A DNA stretch of 64,000 nucleotides from Calendula officinalis (Eukaryota > Streptophyta > Magnoliopsida > Asterales > Asteraceae). The DNA is taken from contig OY970820.1 in the NCBI GenBank assembly GCA_963853835.1, positions 15,861,373 to 15,925,372 of the forward strand, in the 5' to 3' direction. Positions 54,218-64,000 of this stretch are shown piece after piece. A model generated the notes under the pieces. It worked only from the letters and a program-made list of their open reading frames with translations, ran no database searches and was not told the origin of the DNA. The position numbers and the translations under genes were made by a program. Numbering within the stretch: the first letter of the stretch is position 1; the number at the start of each line of letters is the position of its first letter.

Positions 54218-54529
54218 TAGGGTGATCATTTGGGTTGAAAACCCCGAACCAACCCAAAAACATGTAATTGGTTAGTTTTTCAATTTTTTAATTTCATGAT
54301 TTTTGGTTCGGTCCTATCGGTTTTGATCCGGTTCGGTTTGGTCCTCGGATAGAGGTGAGAATTTTGGAAAACACTGGACCGAAAGCAAAGCGAACCGAAA
54401 CCTAAGTGAACCAAAAACCGAAAACATGCGATCAGTTCCATTTTCTGTTTGAAAATTCATCGATCATTATTAATTTTGATCATATCGGTAATGGTTTAGT
54501 TTGGTTCAGTTTATCAACAGCTAACCCCA
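54218..54529. mobile_element. hAT-like MITE, CCGAAC-rich (copy 4, decayed)
   Basis: 312 bp starting TAGGGTGATCATTTGGG, ending CTAACCCCA, with a perfect TSD CTCTAACC (54210-54217, 54530-54537). The TIRs are degraded (about 7 of 10 matching). A second start-like TAGAGGTGAGAATTTTGG at about 54346 suggests two overlapping copies. Confidence 0.65.
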
Positions 54530-54581
54530 CTCTAACCACATATATGTAAAATTTGCTTGTTATTTAGCGATATCTATACGC

Positions 54582-54695
<114 letters not shown>

Positions 54696-54988
54696 CTCCA
54701 TATGATTGATGATACCTAACATTGATCATTGATGACTCCATAATAGATATAATCTATCATATACATTCTTTATTTATCTAAAATCCATAAAACGAATACG
54801 ACACATTGTATTTCCTGGTAAAGAATGAAGAGCAGTCTATGTTCTATGAATTAACTTTGCTAATCAAGGTATTATAAGCACGTTGAAAGGTTTATTTGTA
54901 TTAAAAATAAAACATGATTCCATTAACACCGTAACTTCAGACAAAGGCACCTTTTTAATTATTAAGTTAATTCTATAAATTTGTATTA

Positions 54989-55300
54989 CTTCCTCCGATT
55001 CAAAATAAGTGATACACTTGGGGTTTCACGGTTTTTGAGGCAAAAGATTATAATGATGGTTAAATTAGATTAATTTGATGGTTAGTGGGGAATGGGTCCC
55101 ACACTTTTTGAATAAAGTAAGGTTATTGATGTTTGAAAGTAAAAAGTAAGGGTAAAGGGGTCATTTCACTTTGTTAAAGTAGATAGTTAGTGAGTGTGGG
55201 TCCCATTTTTTTGCCAAATAAGGAAACTTTTCAAAGTGTATCACTTATTTTGAATCACCCCAAAAAGGAAAGTGTATCACTTATTTTGAATCGGAGGAAG
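54989..55300. mobile_element. Stowaway-like (Tc1/mariner) MITE
   Basis: 312 bp. The left end CTTCCTCCGATTCAAAATAA and the reverse complement of the right end are the same over about 30 bases. TA dinucleotides flank it (54987-54988 and 55301-55302). The CTCCNTCCG-type TIR and TA TSD identify a Stowaway MITE. Confidence 0.85.
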
Positions 55301-55302
55301 TA

Positions 55303-55800
55303 TAATATTTATATAAGTGTAAACTAATAAGTAACAGTCTAATTAAAATGATTAAGCATGGTCTACGTTTACAAACTCCAAAACTTTTTTGTCGTTTTGT
55401 AAGTATGGTGGAATGCCCGACAAGTATATATGGAACACATTTTTATTTTATTATTTATCACAGCTCATAATAATTAAATTAACCTCAATATACGATAATA
55501 TTAGACGTGGAAACTTACAGGAACGCAAAATATGTCGGAATGATATTAATTCTTACGTTGTTTAGAGAGGTTTAAGAATTTTGTTAAAGTATCAAAGAAT
55601 AATTATTATTTTTGGATCAAGAAAATGTTAAAGGTTAAGATCAACACTCCAACCACCACCACCACTATCAACACATGTGATTCAATACATCAATACCTCA
55701 CCACCAACACCTCCGGCGGGCGGGCGGCGGCGATCGGTGGTGGTCGGCGGCGGAAGGTTGTGGTCGGTGGTGGTGTCCGGCGGTGGTGGTTGTGTATTCA
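55303..55800. other. Intergenic; contains ggcggtgg low-complexity
   Basis: No gene. The 69-aa frame at 55625-55834 comes from ACC and GGC triplet repeats and is rejected as coding. Confidence 0.45.
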
Positions 55801-56225
55801 ATTTATAGTGAATCACATGTGTTTCGTGACTTGAAACACATGTGATTTGAAATAATATGTTCGTCTGTATTTTGGAAACTATGTTTTTAATGAATCACAT
55901 GTGTTTTACCTTTTGAAACACATGTGATTCGTATTTCGCATGCTCCCATGTTTTTAGAAATTTTTGTTTTTAGTGAATCACATGTGTTTCATTACTTGAA
56001 ACACATAATTCGAAATAATATGTCCGTCTGTATTTTTGGAACCCCTGTTCTTAGTGAATCACATGTGTTTCGTCTTTTGAATCACATGTGTTTCGTCTTT
56101 TGAATCACATGTGTTTCGTCTTTTGAAACAGATGTAATTCGTAGTTCGTATGCTCTCATGCTTTAGAACTCATGTTTTTAGTAAATCACACGTGTTTCGT
56201 GATTTGAAACACTTGTGATTCTAAG
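55800..56225. repeat. Array of CACATGTG palindromes in inverted pairs
   Basis: At least eleven occurrences of GAATCACATGTGTTTCGT or its inverse GAAACACATGTGATTC, often as pairs about 20 bases apart. A longer unit of 110-120 bp also recurs (..ttcgtctgtatttt..ttttta). Near 56057-56120 the core is triplicated at 23-bp spacing. An earlier isolated copy lies at about 55670. Origin and role are unknown. Confidence 0.75.
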
Positions 56226-56374
56226 TAATATGTTCGTCTGTAGTTAGAAATATTCAACTACAAATGCAACTAATTTAACTAAAAATTCATCCTATATACA
56301 ATTATTTTTTCTATTGACAGTTCTAAGATATGTCATTATCAAAATCCATTAGAAAAAAAAAACCATCAAGAAGT

Positions 56375-57331
56375 TTGACAAAGGCAACAACACAAACAAG
56401 AAGCTAAACAAGAAACTATCCGTTGTTATGTACGTTTTCCTTTGGGTTGTTTGGAAGGTGCGTAATAACAAGGTTTTTAATCGGCTGTCCCGTGACGTGG
56501 AGGATTCTGCTTTTATGGACATCCAAACATACTCGTTTCTTTGGTTGAAGAATCGATCTAAGCAGGCAAACATGGGGAATAGTTGCCCCATTTGGGTGGC
56601 TGATCCGGGCGTTTGTTTTTAGCTTCATTTGGTGCTTTTTTATATGTTTTTGGTTTCTGTTTTTTCTAGGGCCGTAAATGAGCCGAGCCGAGTTCGAGCT
56701 CGACTAAGTTCGAGCTCGGCTCGTTTAATTTTACCGAGCTCGAACTCGAGCTCGGCTCGTTTCGAGCTTTATGTGTAAAGCTCGAGCTCGGCTCGTTTAG
56801 GTTTTTCCAGGTTCGGGCTTGGCTCGATTAAGCTAATTTAAGCTTCCATATATACGAAATATATAATTCTTTTAATTAATCATAATATTTAATATATGAT
56901 GTAAATCTTTTTTTTTATATATGTATATGTTAATATATATACACATAATTAGATAAACACATAATATGTATTTATATTTTTATATAATTATTAACTATTT
57001 TAGCTCGTTTAGGCTCGTGAGCCTAAATGAGCTCTTAGTATGAAGCTCGGGCTCGGGCTCGTTTATTAAACGAGCTCTAAGTTAAGCTCGAACTCGGCTC
57101 GAACTCGTTTAACTCGAGTTTTTATCGATCTTTTGACGAGCCGAGCTCGAGTAGCTCACGAACAGCTCGGCTCACTTACACCCCTAGTTTTTTCTTTTGT
57201 GGTTTGAACTTGGTTGTATTTTTTTTGCTAGCTTCTGGTTAACTTTTTATATAATTTCTTTTCTAGTGGGTTCATCGTGGGTGATGACATTGCTGAAGCT
57301 CCCGGGGTTCCCCTTGCCGTTCAAAAAAAAA
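56375..57331 (+). mobile_element. 5'-truncated LINE (3' end of RT ORF plus 3' UTR), with hAT insertion
   Basis: One frame reads LSVVMYVFLWVVWKVRNNKV...DIQTYSFLWLKNRSKQANMGN to a stop at about 56620, the usual C-terminal end of plant L1-type LINE ORF2 (LWxxWKxRN...FxWxKxR). A U-rich 3' UTR with a HIVGDDIAEAPG-like tail follows and ends in an A-run (57323-57331). The hAT MITE at 56667-57186 lies inside. No TSD was confirmed, so the 5' limit is uncertain. Confidence 0.6.
56667..57186. mobile_element. hAT-like MITE, GAGCTCG-rich (copy 5)
   Basis: 520 bp starting TAGGGCCGTAAATGAGCCGAG-like sequence and ending CTCACTTACACCCCTA, with a perfect TSD GTTTTTTC (56659-56666, 57187-57194). The interior carries mirrored gagctcggctcg blocks around an AT-rich core, a different word from the CCGAAC copies but the same design. 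Confidence 0.85.
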
Positions 57332-57396
57332 GTCCATTGAATTATTGCACCAAAGATCTCAATGAAAACTAGACACTGAAAGGTTCGATTGATATT

Positions 57397-57652
57397 TTTT
57401 TTGGAAATGGCAAATGAAATAAAGGAAGCCTACTCGCAATTTTTCAGCGAGCACCCCGAGTTCGAGCTCCGCATAAGCGGGCAAACCCAGCCCCCAAAGG
57501 GATTTCTAAGGAAAATTCCCCATATGTGCCCGTGTGAGGTATGAGTTAAATTACGCTAATGCAACGCTCCCAAAGGGATTCGAACTCACGACCTGCAGCC
57601 CACATGGGTATAAACCCAGTGCCTCAGACCAGCTAGGTTGGCCATCATTGAC
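57397..57652 (-). mobile_element. tRNA-derived SINE with a perfect 14-bp TSD
   Basis: The minus strand has an A-box-like TAGCTGGTCTGAGGC and B-box GAGTTCGAATCCC, then the body 'gggaattttccttagaaatccc', and ends in an A tail (T run 57397-57402 on plus). Direct repeats GTTCGATTGATATT at 57383-57396 and 57653-57666 are perfect. 256 bp. The head and body resemble the Au-SINE class of plants (inference). Confidence 0.85.
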
Positions 57653-57666
57653 GTTCGATTGATATT

Positions 57667-58133
57667 AGTTGGGATAATAAAACATCTTACATTGAAAAGC
57701 TTAAATAAGACATATGGGAGTTAATTAGTAGATCATATTAACTGCAGCTTTTTGCTTACTATTATATAAAATTGCCTAACATTTTGTTTTTATTACTTTT
57801 TTCATAACAAGTTAGGTGTTATTTGTTTTTTTAGAGCAAAAAGATCTGCTATATGCGGACCACATCTGCCAACTGCTGCAGCTTCTGACTATTTTTTTAA
57901 AAGAAAAATAATATCGGTGTCTATTATTTGTATCTATTTATTTGTCTATTTACTTTATCAAGACAAATGTTAAAATCAATTGATTATATAAGAAAAAAGA
58001 ACTAATAAATTACATATATCATTTTATAATAAGTTACAACATTAGATAGACACATATAATAGCTATTAGCCTATTACTACCATTTATCTTTAAAAAAAGA
58101 ATGTTCTATATCACTAGTTCACCACCATTATGA
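57667..58133. other. Intergenic, no gene seen
   Basis: AT-rich; nothing recognisable. Confidence 0.4.
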
Positions 58134-58141
58134 GTGATCGC

Positions 58142-58461
58142 TAGGGGTGAGCATTTGGACCGAAAAAACTGAACTGAACCGAAAACCGACCGAAACCGAA
58201 CCGAACCGAAACCGATAACATGTTATCGCTTCGGTTTCGGTTTTGAAAATTCATCGTTACCGGTTCTATCGGTTCGGTTTGGTTTTCGGAAAAGGATGAA
58301 CATTTGGCCTAAAATAACCGAAACCGAACCGAACCGAACCGAAACCGATAACATGAACATGTTAACGGTTCGGGTTCGGTGTTGGTTTTGAACATTTATC
58401 GTTATCGGTTATTGGTTCTATCGGTTCAGTTCGGTTCAGTTTTGGCCCGTAATCACCCCTA
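58142..58461. mobile_element. hAT-like MITE, CCGAAC-rich (copy 6)
   Basis: 320 bp, TAGGGGTGAGCATTTGG at the left and AATCACCCCTA at the right. Flanks gtgatcgc (58134-58141) and gtgattgc (58462-58469) match at 7 of 8. The interior (accgaaccgaaaccgataac) is nearly the same as copy 3 at 53054. Confidence 0.8.
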
Positions 58462-58495
58462 GTGATTGCCACCTAGTAGATGTCAGTTACACAAC

Positions 58496-59032
58496 TAGAG
58501 GTGTCCATCGGGTTATACGGTCGGGTTTTGGCTCTTATCGTCTTGGATCAGTCGGGTTTGATCTAAAAAAAAATACTAACCTGAAACCCGACTCGATAAG
58601 GAATCTGGTTAGTCGGGTTGACCCGATCGGGTTGACCCGATCGGGTTGGTCGGGTTACACATAAACTATGATTTTAGATTAAAAAATAAAAATATTTAAT
58701 ATAGTGAAATTTATGAGTTTTGATTTAAGACTTATAATTGTTAATTGATTTTTTTTTTTGAATGATTTATACTTACTAATGTCCTAATTCATTAAATTAG
58801 TTCTAAAAATATAAAAAATTCTAAGAAAAAAACATTTTAAACCTCGATCAGGCCAACCTAAAATCCGACAAAGGTAAGCAATCGTTAATTCCTAACCTAA
58901 CACTCAACCCGAAAAGGAGTCGGGTTGAAAACCCCTGATATCAACATAAGACTCGAATACACCCGACTCGACTAGCATAATCGGGTTCATGTTTGGGTTC
59001 GTGTCGGATCGGTTGAGCCTTTAGGCACCCTA
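58496..59032. mobile_element. Probable hAT-like MITE, TCGGGTT-rich (copy 7)
   Basis: Left TAGAGGTGTCCATCGGG, right TAGGCACCCTA. The interior has mirrored gacccgatcgggttgacccg blocks flanking an AT core. The flanks agree only partly (tacacaac and gccgcaac), so the ends are less certain. Confidence 0.55.
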
Positions 59033-60062
59033 GCCGCAACAACCGTGAAACTTCATCACCTTATTTAAAAGAGTATTCATGTTTATAAATTAAGAATTAA
59101 AAAAAAAAGCTTAAAAGACCTTTGCCATTTTCCATAATTATTAATTATCATCCATTTATTATTCTTATTAGTAGATTTTAGGAAATCATTGTTAAAATAG
59201 TAATTAAACTAACATTCATCGGAATCAAATCAATATTATCTATTCTTTTTAAAATAAAATTCAGTATAAAATAACTCTGAACCTTTTATTTTTTGTTGGC
59301 GAAATTTTAATGTTTCTGGGTGAAGGGTCCATCCGACAACGAAATTTGATAGCCAGATTGCGTCGGTGATCCGTGTGGAAGCTACCGGGAAAGAAGGTTT
59401 GACTTTGGTCAAACATTGCCGATTCCGATAATACATCGGCGATTAGAGTTTATACTTCTGTACCATTAACCACCCTCTCCACGTTTAGTGGGGTCAATTT
59501 AGTTTATGCTCCATTCAATCCCCACTGAATAACAAAGTTAACACATGTCTCATTTGGGTTAATTACATTTTAAATGTGAAGAGTTTCTGTATTGAAACTT
59601 ATGACCGCCAAGATTACAAGCTTTTGTTTTGACCACCAAATAGTTATAGGCTAAGAATCCTTCTTATTTCATTGAAGTATGTATAAATAACATCAAATTG
59701 AATATTGGTCACCATCTTCAATTTTTATAGTTAAGTGACGTTTTCTAGAATTTTAGTTAGATTTAGTGGCCTTATTACATGATCTCATTATGATAGTGAA
59801 AATAAAGTAAAAGGGTCTACTATTTAAATAAAAGGACCGCATGTTGATGTGGATTGAACTTAACATATTTTTTTGAAGATTTTGCATTATCTTTATGAAT
59901 AAAATAAAGAAAGTAAAAGAGTCTACAATTTAAAATACAACGGCGATTAATCGTTTTCCACCCGCCTTAATTTTACAAAATTAATCGGCAAGTACATTTT
60001 TTGTCGTTTTCTTCCAGACACGCACGAACACCACCGTACCATAACACCATTCCTATACTCTC
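59033..60062. other. Upstream region of the patatin-like gene
   Basis: AT-rich with no gene. A 66-aa minus frame at 59236-59436 shows no family features. The proximal promoter of the downstream gene lies at its right end. Confidence 0.4.
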
Positions 60063-60070
60063 TATATAAC
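60063..60070 (+). promoter_or_regulatory. TATA box of the patatin-like gene
   Basis: TATATAAC lies 79 bases before the ATG, leaving about 45-50 bases of CT/CA-rich 5' UTR. Confidence 0.6.
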
Positions 60071-60141
60071 ATCCCCATCACCACCCTTCTTCTTCACTCT
60101 CCATCTTCAAATCACCTCAAAAGCTTCAACCTCAACCTCCA

Positions 60142-61879
60142 ATGGCGGCAATTTCAATGCTCGATTCCAATTGTCAAATGGACAAACTCACCTCAGATAT
60201 CTTCTCGATTCTGGAAAACAACTTCTTGTTTGGCTACGACAACCCTTCAGTTTCACCTAATAATAAACAGGTTTCTGTTCCCATGGAAGAACTGAGCTCC
60301 GGCAGACACGTCACCGGAAAAGTGAGAGTCCTTTCCATCGACGGCGGTGGCGCCACCGACGGTGTGTTAGCTGCAAAGTCGATTCTACACCTTGAATCGT
60401 CTCTCCGTCGTAAATCTGGAATTTCGGACGCCCGCATTTCAGATTTCTTCGACGTTGTTGCCGGGTCGGGTGTCGGTGGAGTTTTGGCGGGTTTGTTGTT
60501 TACAAAAGGAAAAGACGGCGAGCCGTTGTTCACGGCAGATGAAGCAGTTAAATTCGTGGCGGAAAACGGACAAAAACTTTCACGGTTTTCTAAACAGGGG
60601 ATTTTCCGGCGTTTTCTCGGGTCGCCGGCGAAGGGTGGTAAGGTGTTTCGTCGGACGTTTGGAGATTTATCGTTGAAGGATACTGTAAAGGCGGTTTTGA
60701 TCCCGTGTTACGATCTTACCACCGGTGCTCCCTTTGTGTTTTCTCGTGCTGATGCTGTTGAAATGGACGGCTGTGATTTCAAGATGAGTGATGTCTGTGC
60801 TGCCACCACGGCAGTTAGTGGGCCCGTTGCCACGGTGTCGGTGGATCGGAGAACGAAGATCTCCGCTGTGACTGGTGAGCTGGCGATGAATAATCCGACG
60901 GCTATGGCAATTACGCATGTACTCAACAATAAGCAAGAATTCCCGTTTTGTAACGGCGTCGATGATTTGCTCGTTGTGTCGTTAGGTAACGGAGAACCGT
61001 TTTGTGGTGTTGCCGGGAATCAGACGCCGTCGCGGACGATGTTTGTTAAGATCATCGGAGAGACAGTTTCGGACACTGTAAGATTCTCTGTTCATTTAAT
61101 ATTTGCAGTTATTTAATGCAGTAAATTATTATAATTTTGAAACGTACAAATCATCATTGCACGTGAAAGGATCAACTTGTCCTTTTCACTGAATTTACTA
61201 TGGTAAAATGATTCAGTTTAATATTTATTTATCCAAAAATAACCGAATTTTAGTTTAAAAATTTATATATGTATAAATAAGTTCAAACGAATAAAAAAGT
61301 AGGGCTTAAAATTTTTAATAAATTTATCGCAGCTACCTTAGTAGGACCCCGACAACTATTGTTGATACCGTCGGCAGGGGTTATTAATTTATGATGGTCA
61401 CTATTGTATTTAAAAGCAACAAAATTTGGTGACAACGAGAGTGATGAAAAGACTAAATTACCCCTACCCAAATAAAGATTATGGTAAACATGTTCTAATT
61501 GCGATTAATGCTGATTTTATAGGTTGATCAAGCTGTATCAATGGCATTTGGGCAATCCCGCAAGAGTAACTATGCTCGCATTCAAGCGAATAAGGGATTT
61601 ACGAAAAGCGAGAAATCTAACAGAGGAAAAGAAATAGATATGTTGAAAAAGACAGAACAGATGTTGGCACAAAAAAATGTAGAATCGGTGTTATTTCAAG
61701 GGAAGAAGTGTCACGATACCAATTTAGATAAGTTGGAGTTTTTCGCTATAGAAATTATTAAAGAAACTGAAAGGCGTAAAACAAATATATTGCCTACTGT
61801 TGTGCTAAGGCAAACAACTACATCGTCCTCACCGAGAACATCCTCAGCCACAACCTTATCTATCACGTCTTCAAATTAG
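60142..61879 (+). CDS. Patatin-like protein, pPLAIII type, 2 exons
   Basis: Exons 60142-61077 and 61523-61879 join in phase 0 (donor GTAAGA, acceptor ATAG), giving 430 aa. Residues 60-113 form the patatin glycine loop (VRVLSIDGGGATDGV) and the nucleophile-elbow region FFDVVAGSGVGGVLAG. The Ser of GxSxG is replaced by Gly (GSGVG, residues 108-112), typical of the pPLAIII group. The usual catalytic DG(G/A) reads VTGELAMNNP (243-252), so the Asp is missing as well. Exon 2 has NYARIQANKG and EQMLAQKNVESVLFQGKK, as in the family. pPLAIII proteins act on phospho- and galactolipids and influence cell elongation and organ shape in Arabidopsis; here activity is doubtful. The start has an in-frame ATG after a CT-rich leader. 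Confidence 0.85.
61078..61522 (+). other. Intron of the patatin-like gene
   Basis: 445 bp, GTAAGA...TTATAG, AT-rich, with no insertion recognised. Confidence 0.8.
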
Positions 61880-63324
61880 TTTTGGAATTTATTAAGGTTC
61901 AAATTTAGAACCAAATTTGGTGATAAAACACGGATTATTATCTCGGTTACAAACTCGGATTTGATATTTTGGGTTTGCATTTTGGGATTCGACTATTACG
62001 ATTGTTAGTGGTTTTATTGTGTACATAAAAAGATTTGAGGATTGTGATAGAAGTATTTTTGTTTGGTCCCGATTAAATCTCATTGTTGTTGAGTAAATCG
62101 AGGGTTTAAAATGTACACCGTATTTATGTAGAAAGAAGTCTTGCGAATTTGAGAGTATTCTATGTCTTGATTTGATTAAATAACTAAAGATTTGAGTGAA
62201 TAGTATTTTTATCTCATTATAGTTCACATTACGAGCTATTATGTTTCTAAGAATACCCATACTTCATATTTCATTATAATTCCCATGTCTGAGTAAGCTG
62301 GTTTCACTAAGTTTATTACAATGAATAAGCTATACTACGTATATTATTTGGATTATCAGATTTACAAAGTAATAAGGTTTGTCCAAACTTTTACCTAATA
62401 CTAATCCTAAAAACAATATTAAAAAGATGTAATAATTGACATAAGCCTGAAAAAACAAAGATAACCCTGGCTACTAAATAGCAACCACTACTATTGATCT
62501 AAATATAGTAAATTCATCACGACTCACAAGTGAACAATGTCCTACCATTGTTACCTAAATGACAATCCAACCTGACAACGAAATGAACATATAATGAAGC
62601 CACTTGAAATGTTTAAAATCGATCATCATCGTGACATTGTCACAATAAGTTACATTACACTTGTCATGTGCAAAAACCCTCAGATGAGATTAAAATCCTA
62701 TGAAACCACTTATAACAAATGAAATCGACCCCTACCAATGTCTCGTCTATATCAACATATAAATCTCATCGTTCACAACCCAACCTAACAACAATCATGA
62801 TCCGCCAATTAAAGCAACATTATTGCAATGGACATTAGACCACTTCATTACATTATCATCGTGAAATTAAAGGCGATCAAAACCTCTAACACATAATAGT
62901 GGCAGAGCATGAACTAGGATTGCAAATAAGTCAATTTTGTATCAAGTTAATCCAACTCAAACTTAAGTTCTGTTTGCTTGAGTTGACATTTTTTTGATTT
63001 CAACCCCGGGTACCAAAAACAAGTGTTAAACATATAGCTACGAAAGTATCTATCATTTTTTAATAAATGCCAATTTCGGTCACGCTTAAAAATTAAAACA
63101 TGACAACAATGCAATTGGGACTAATTAATTATAACTATATTTATAATATTCTAAATAAAAATAACATTATAACAAATCAAAAACTATTTTGCAACAAATG
63201 TAAAATTTAATATAATATGAATCCAATTTTTTCATACTATTTTATCTGTTCCAAAATAATTTAGAGTTAAACAACAAAAAATCCGAGCAAACAATGTTTC
63301 ATAGGCATGCTTCAACCCGGTTCA
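61880..63324. other. 3' flank of the patatin-like gene and intergenic DNA
   Basis: AT-rich, no gene. The 122-aa minus frame at 61892-62260 lies in the 3' UTR region and lacks any recognisable feature. Confidence 0.4.
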
Positions 63325-63329
63325 GTCAT

Positions 63330-63668
63330 TGTTGAGATGTCCCACATTGGACAAAAGATGAACCGGTAATGTGCTTATAAGGGTTCTGGGCTACTCCTCT
63401 TACAACCAATTGGTTTTAAGATGGAACCCCACAAACTGACATGGTATCAGAGCAAGGTTCACCCGTTGTTGGTCAAACGGCCACACGGACCCCACGTAAC
63501 CCATAAATATCCACGTGTTAGGCGCGAAAAAAAATGACGCCACACGTGAGGGGGCGTGTTGAGATGTCCCACATTGGACAAAAGATGAACCGGTAATGTG
63601 CTTATAAGGGTCCTGGACTACTCCTCTTACAACCAATTGGTTTTAAGATGGAACCCCACAAACTGACA
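63330..63668 (+). mobile_element. TRIM retrotransposon, 339 bp, 112-bp LTRs
   Basis: LTRs 63330-63441 and 63557-63668 (TGTTGAGATGTCCC...AAACTGACA) are nearly identical. A perfect TSD GTCAT lies at 63325-63329 and 63669-63673. PBS TGGTATCAGAGC starts immediately after the first LTR (63442-63453), and a purine tract GTGAGGGGGCG lies before the second. The internal region is 115 bp with no coding capacity. It depends on proteins from another element. Confidence 0.92.
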
Positions 63669-63673
63669 GTCAT

Positions 63674-64000
63674 CCCGATTCCCGAGGTTGGTGCATCTCA
63701 TTGAGAAGTGCTACCTGTCGACCGACCTTAGGAGGGAGACTACCGTCGACCAACTCAACGGTTCTCACTACCCTCCTGTGGCGCAAACACCGTTCGCTGC
63801 GCAACTCTCTTGGACCAACGGTTCAATCGGGCTATTTTTGTGCTTTTTGACCGCCTATATCCGGCTGGCACCACACATATATTCCGGTCCGACCCGGTCG
63901 TTAAAACTTTTTTATTTTATCCAACAATAGTTTCTAAAAGGCTGAAAAGTATTTTAGTACTTTGAATTTAGTTGGTTGTGTCGCATCTACTTTGGACTAT
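63674..64000. other. GC-richer segment after the TRIM, no gene accepted
   Basis: An 80-aa plus frame (63688-63930; VHLIEKCYLSTDLRRETTVD) is open, and base composition is more even than in its surroundings. No family is recognised and the window ends soon after, so I leave it unassigned. Confidence 0.3.

Noticed and set aside
55625..55834. 69-aa frame with Thr and Gly/Arg runs
   Set aside because: Product of ACC/GGC triplet repeats with no gene structure.
59236..59436. 66-aa minus frame upstream of the patatin-like gene
   Set aside because: Short, no homologue recognised, and located in the presumed promoter region.

Overview
This is a plant nuclear window, most likely from a eudicot and plausibly an Asteraceae or another asterid. 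It has spliced genes with GT..AG introns, plant-specific gene families, initiator-tRNA-primed Ty1/copia retrotransposons, hAT MITEs, tRNA-derived SINEs and long (TA)n microsatellites. Only two ordinary host genes are supported, one near each end: a QUARTET3-like polygalacturonase (1494-3704, minus, three exons, about 475 aa) and a patatin-like protein of the pPLAIII type (60142-61879, plus, two exons, about 430 aa). Nearly everything between them is mobile DNA, much of it resolvable to exact ends because target-site duplications (TSDs) survive.

Left arm (1-8.7 kb): the QRT3-like gene, two hAT-like MITEs with 8-bp TSDs, a palindromic MITE, a SINE with a 16-bp TSD and a 190-bp tandem duplication. 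From 8.7 to 38.6 kb lies a four-level nest. A LINE endonuclease remnant is split by copia element I (8964-38531). Element I carries gag plus a large accessory ORF but no pol. It was hit by a solo LTR (11341-12478, TSD TGAAG) and by copia element II (14368-35175, minus, TSD TCAAC). Element II was in turn hit just after its primer-binding site by element III (23408-34422, minus, TSD ATCTC), a SIRE-like copia with an intron-containing accessory ORF downstream of pol. The II leader also holds a foldback DNA element inside a (TA)n tract. LTR divergence counted by eye falls from about 5% (I, first ~290 bases) to about 3% (II) to about 1.6% (III), which matches the nesting order.

The region 40.8-52.1 kb is one complete CACTA (En/Spm) transposon, 40828-52141, with TIRs beginning CACTAGTA and a TAC TSD. 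It encodes a TNP2/TNPD-type transposase (broken) and a second transposase-like protein whose last exons form a complete ULP1-type cysteine protease domain. It also carries a lone GRF-type zinc-finger exon and, most strikingly, two divergent head-to-head copies of a small B3-like gene with the same intron position. The minus copy is open; the plus copy has a 1-bp deletion.

Right arm (52-64 kb): a cluster of hAT-like MITEs with CCGAAC-rich interiors and 8-bp TSDs, a Stowaway-like MITE, an array of CACATGTG palindromes, a 5'-truncated LINE containing a hAT MITE, a SINE with a perfect 14-bp TSD, the patatin-like gene, and a 339-bp TRIM retrotransposon with 112-bp LTRs (TSD GTCAT).

No rRNA genes, functional tRNA genes or CRISPR arrays were seen. 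All coordinates and motif readings were made by eye; family names rest on motif recognition without database searches.
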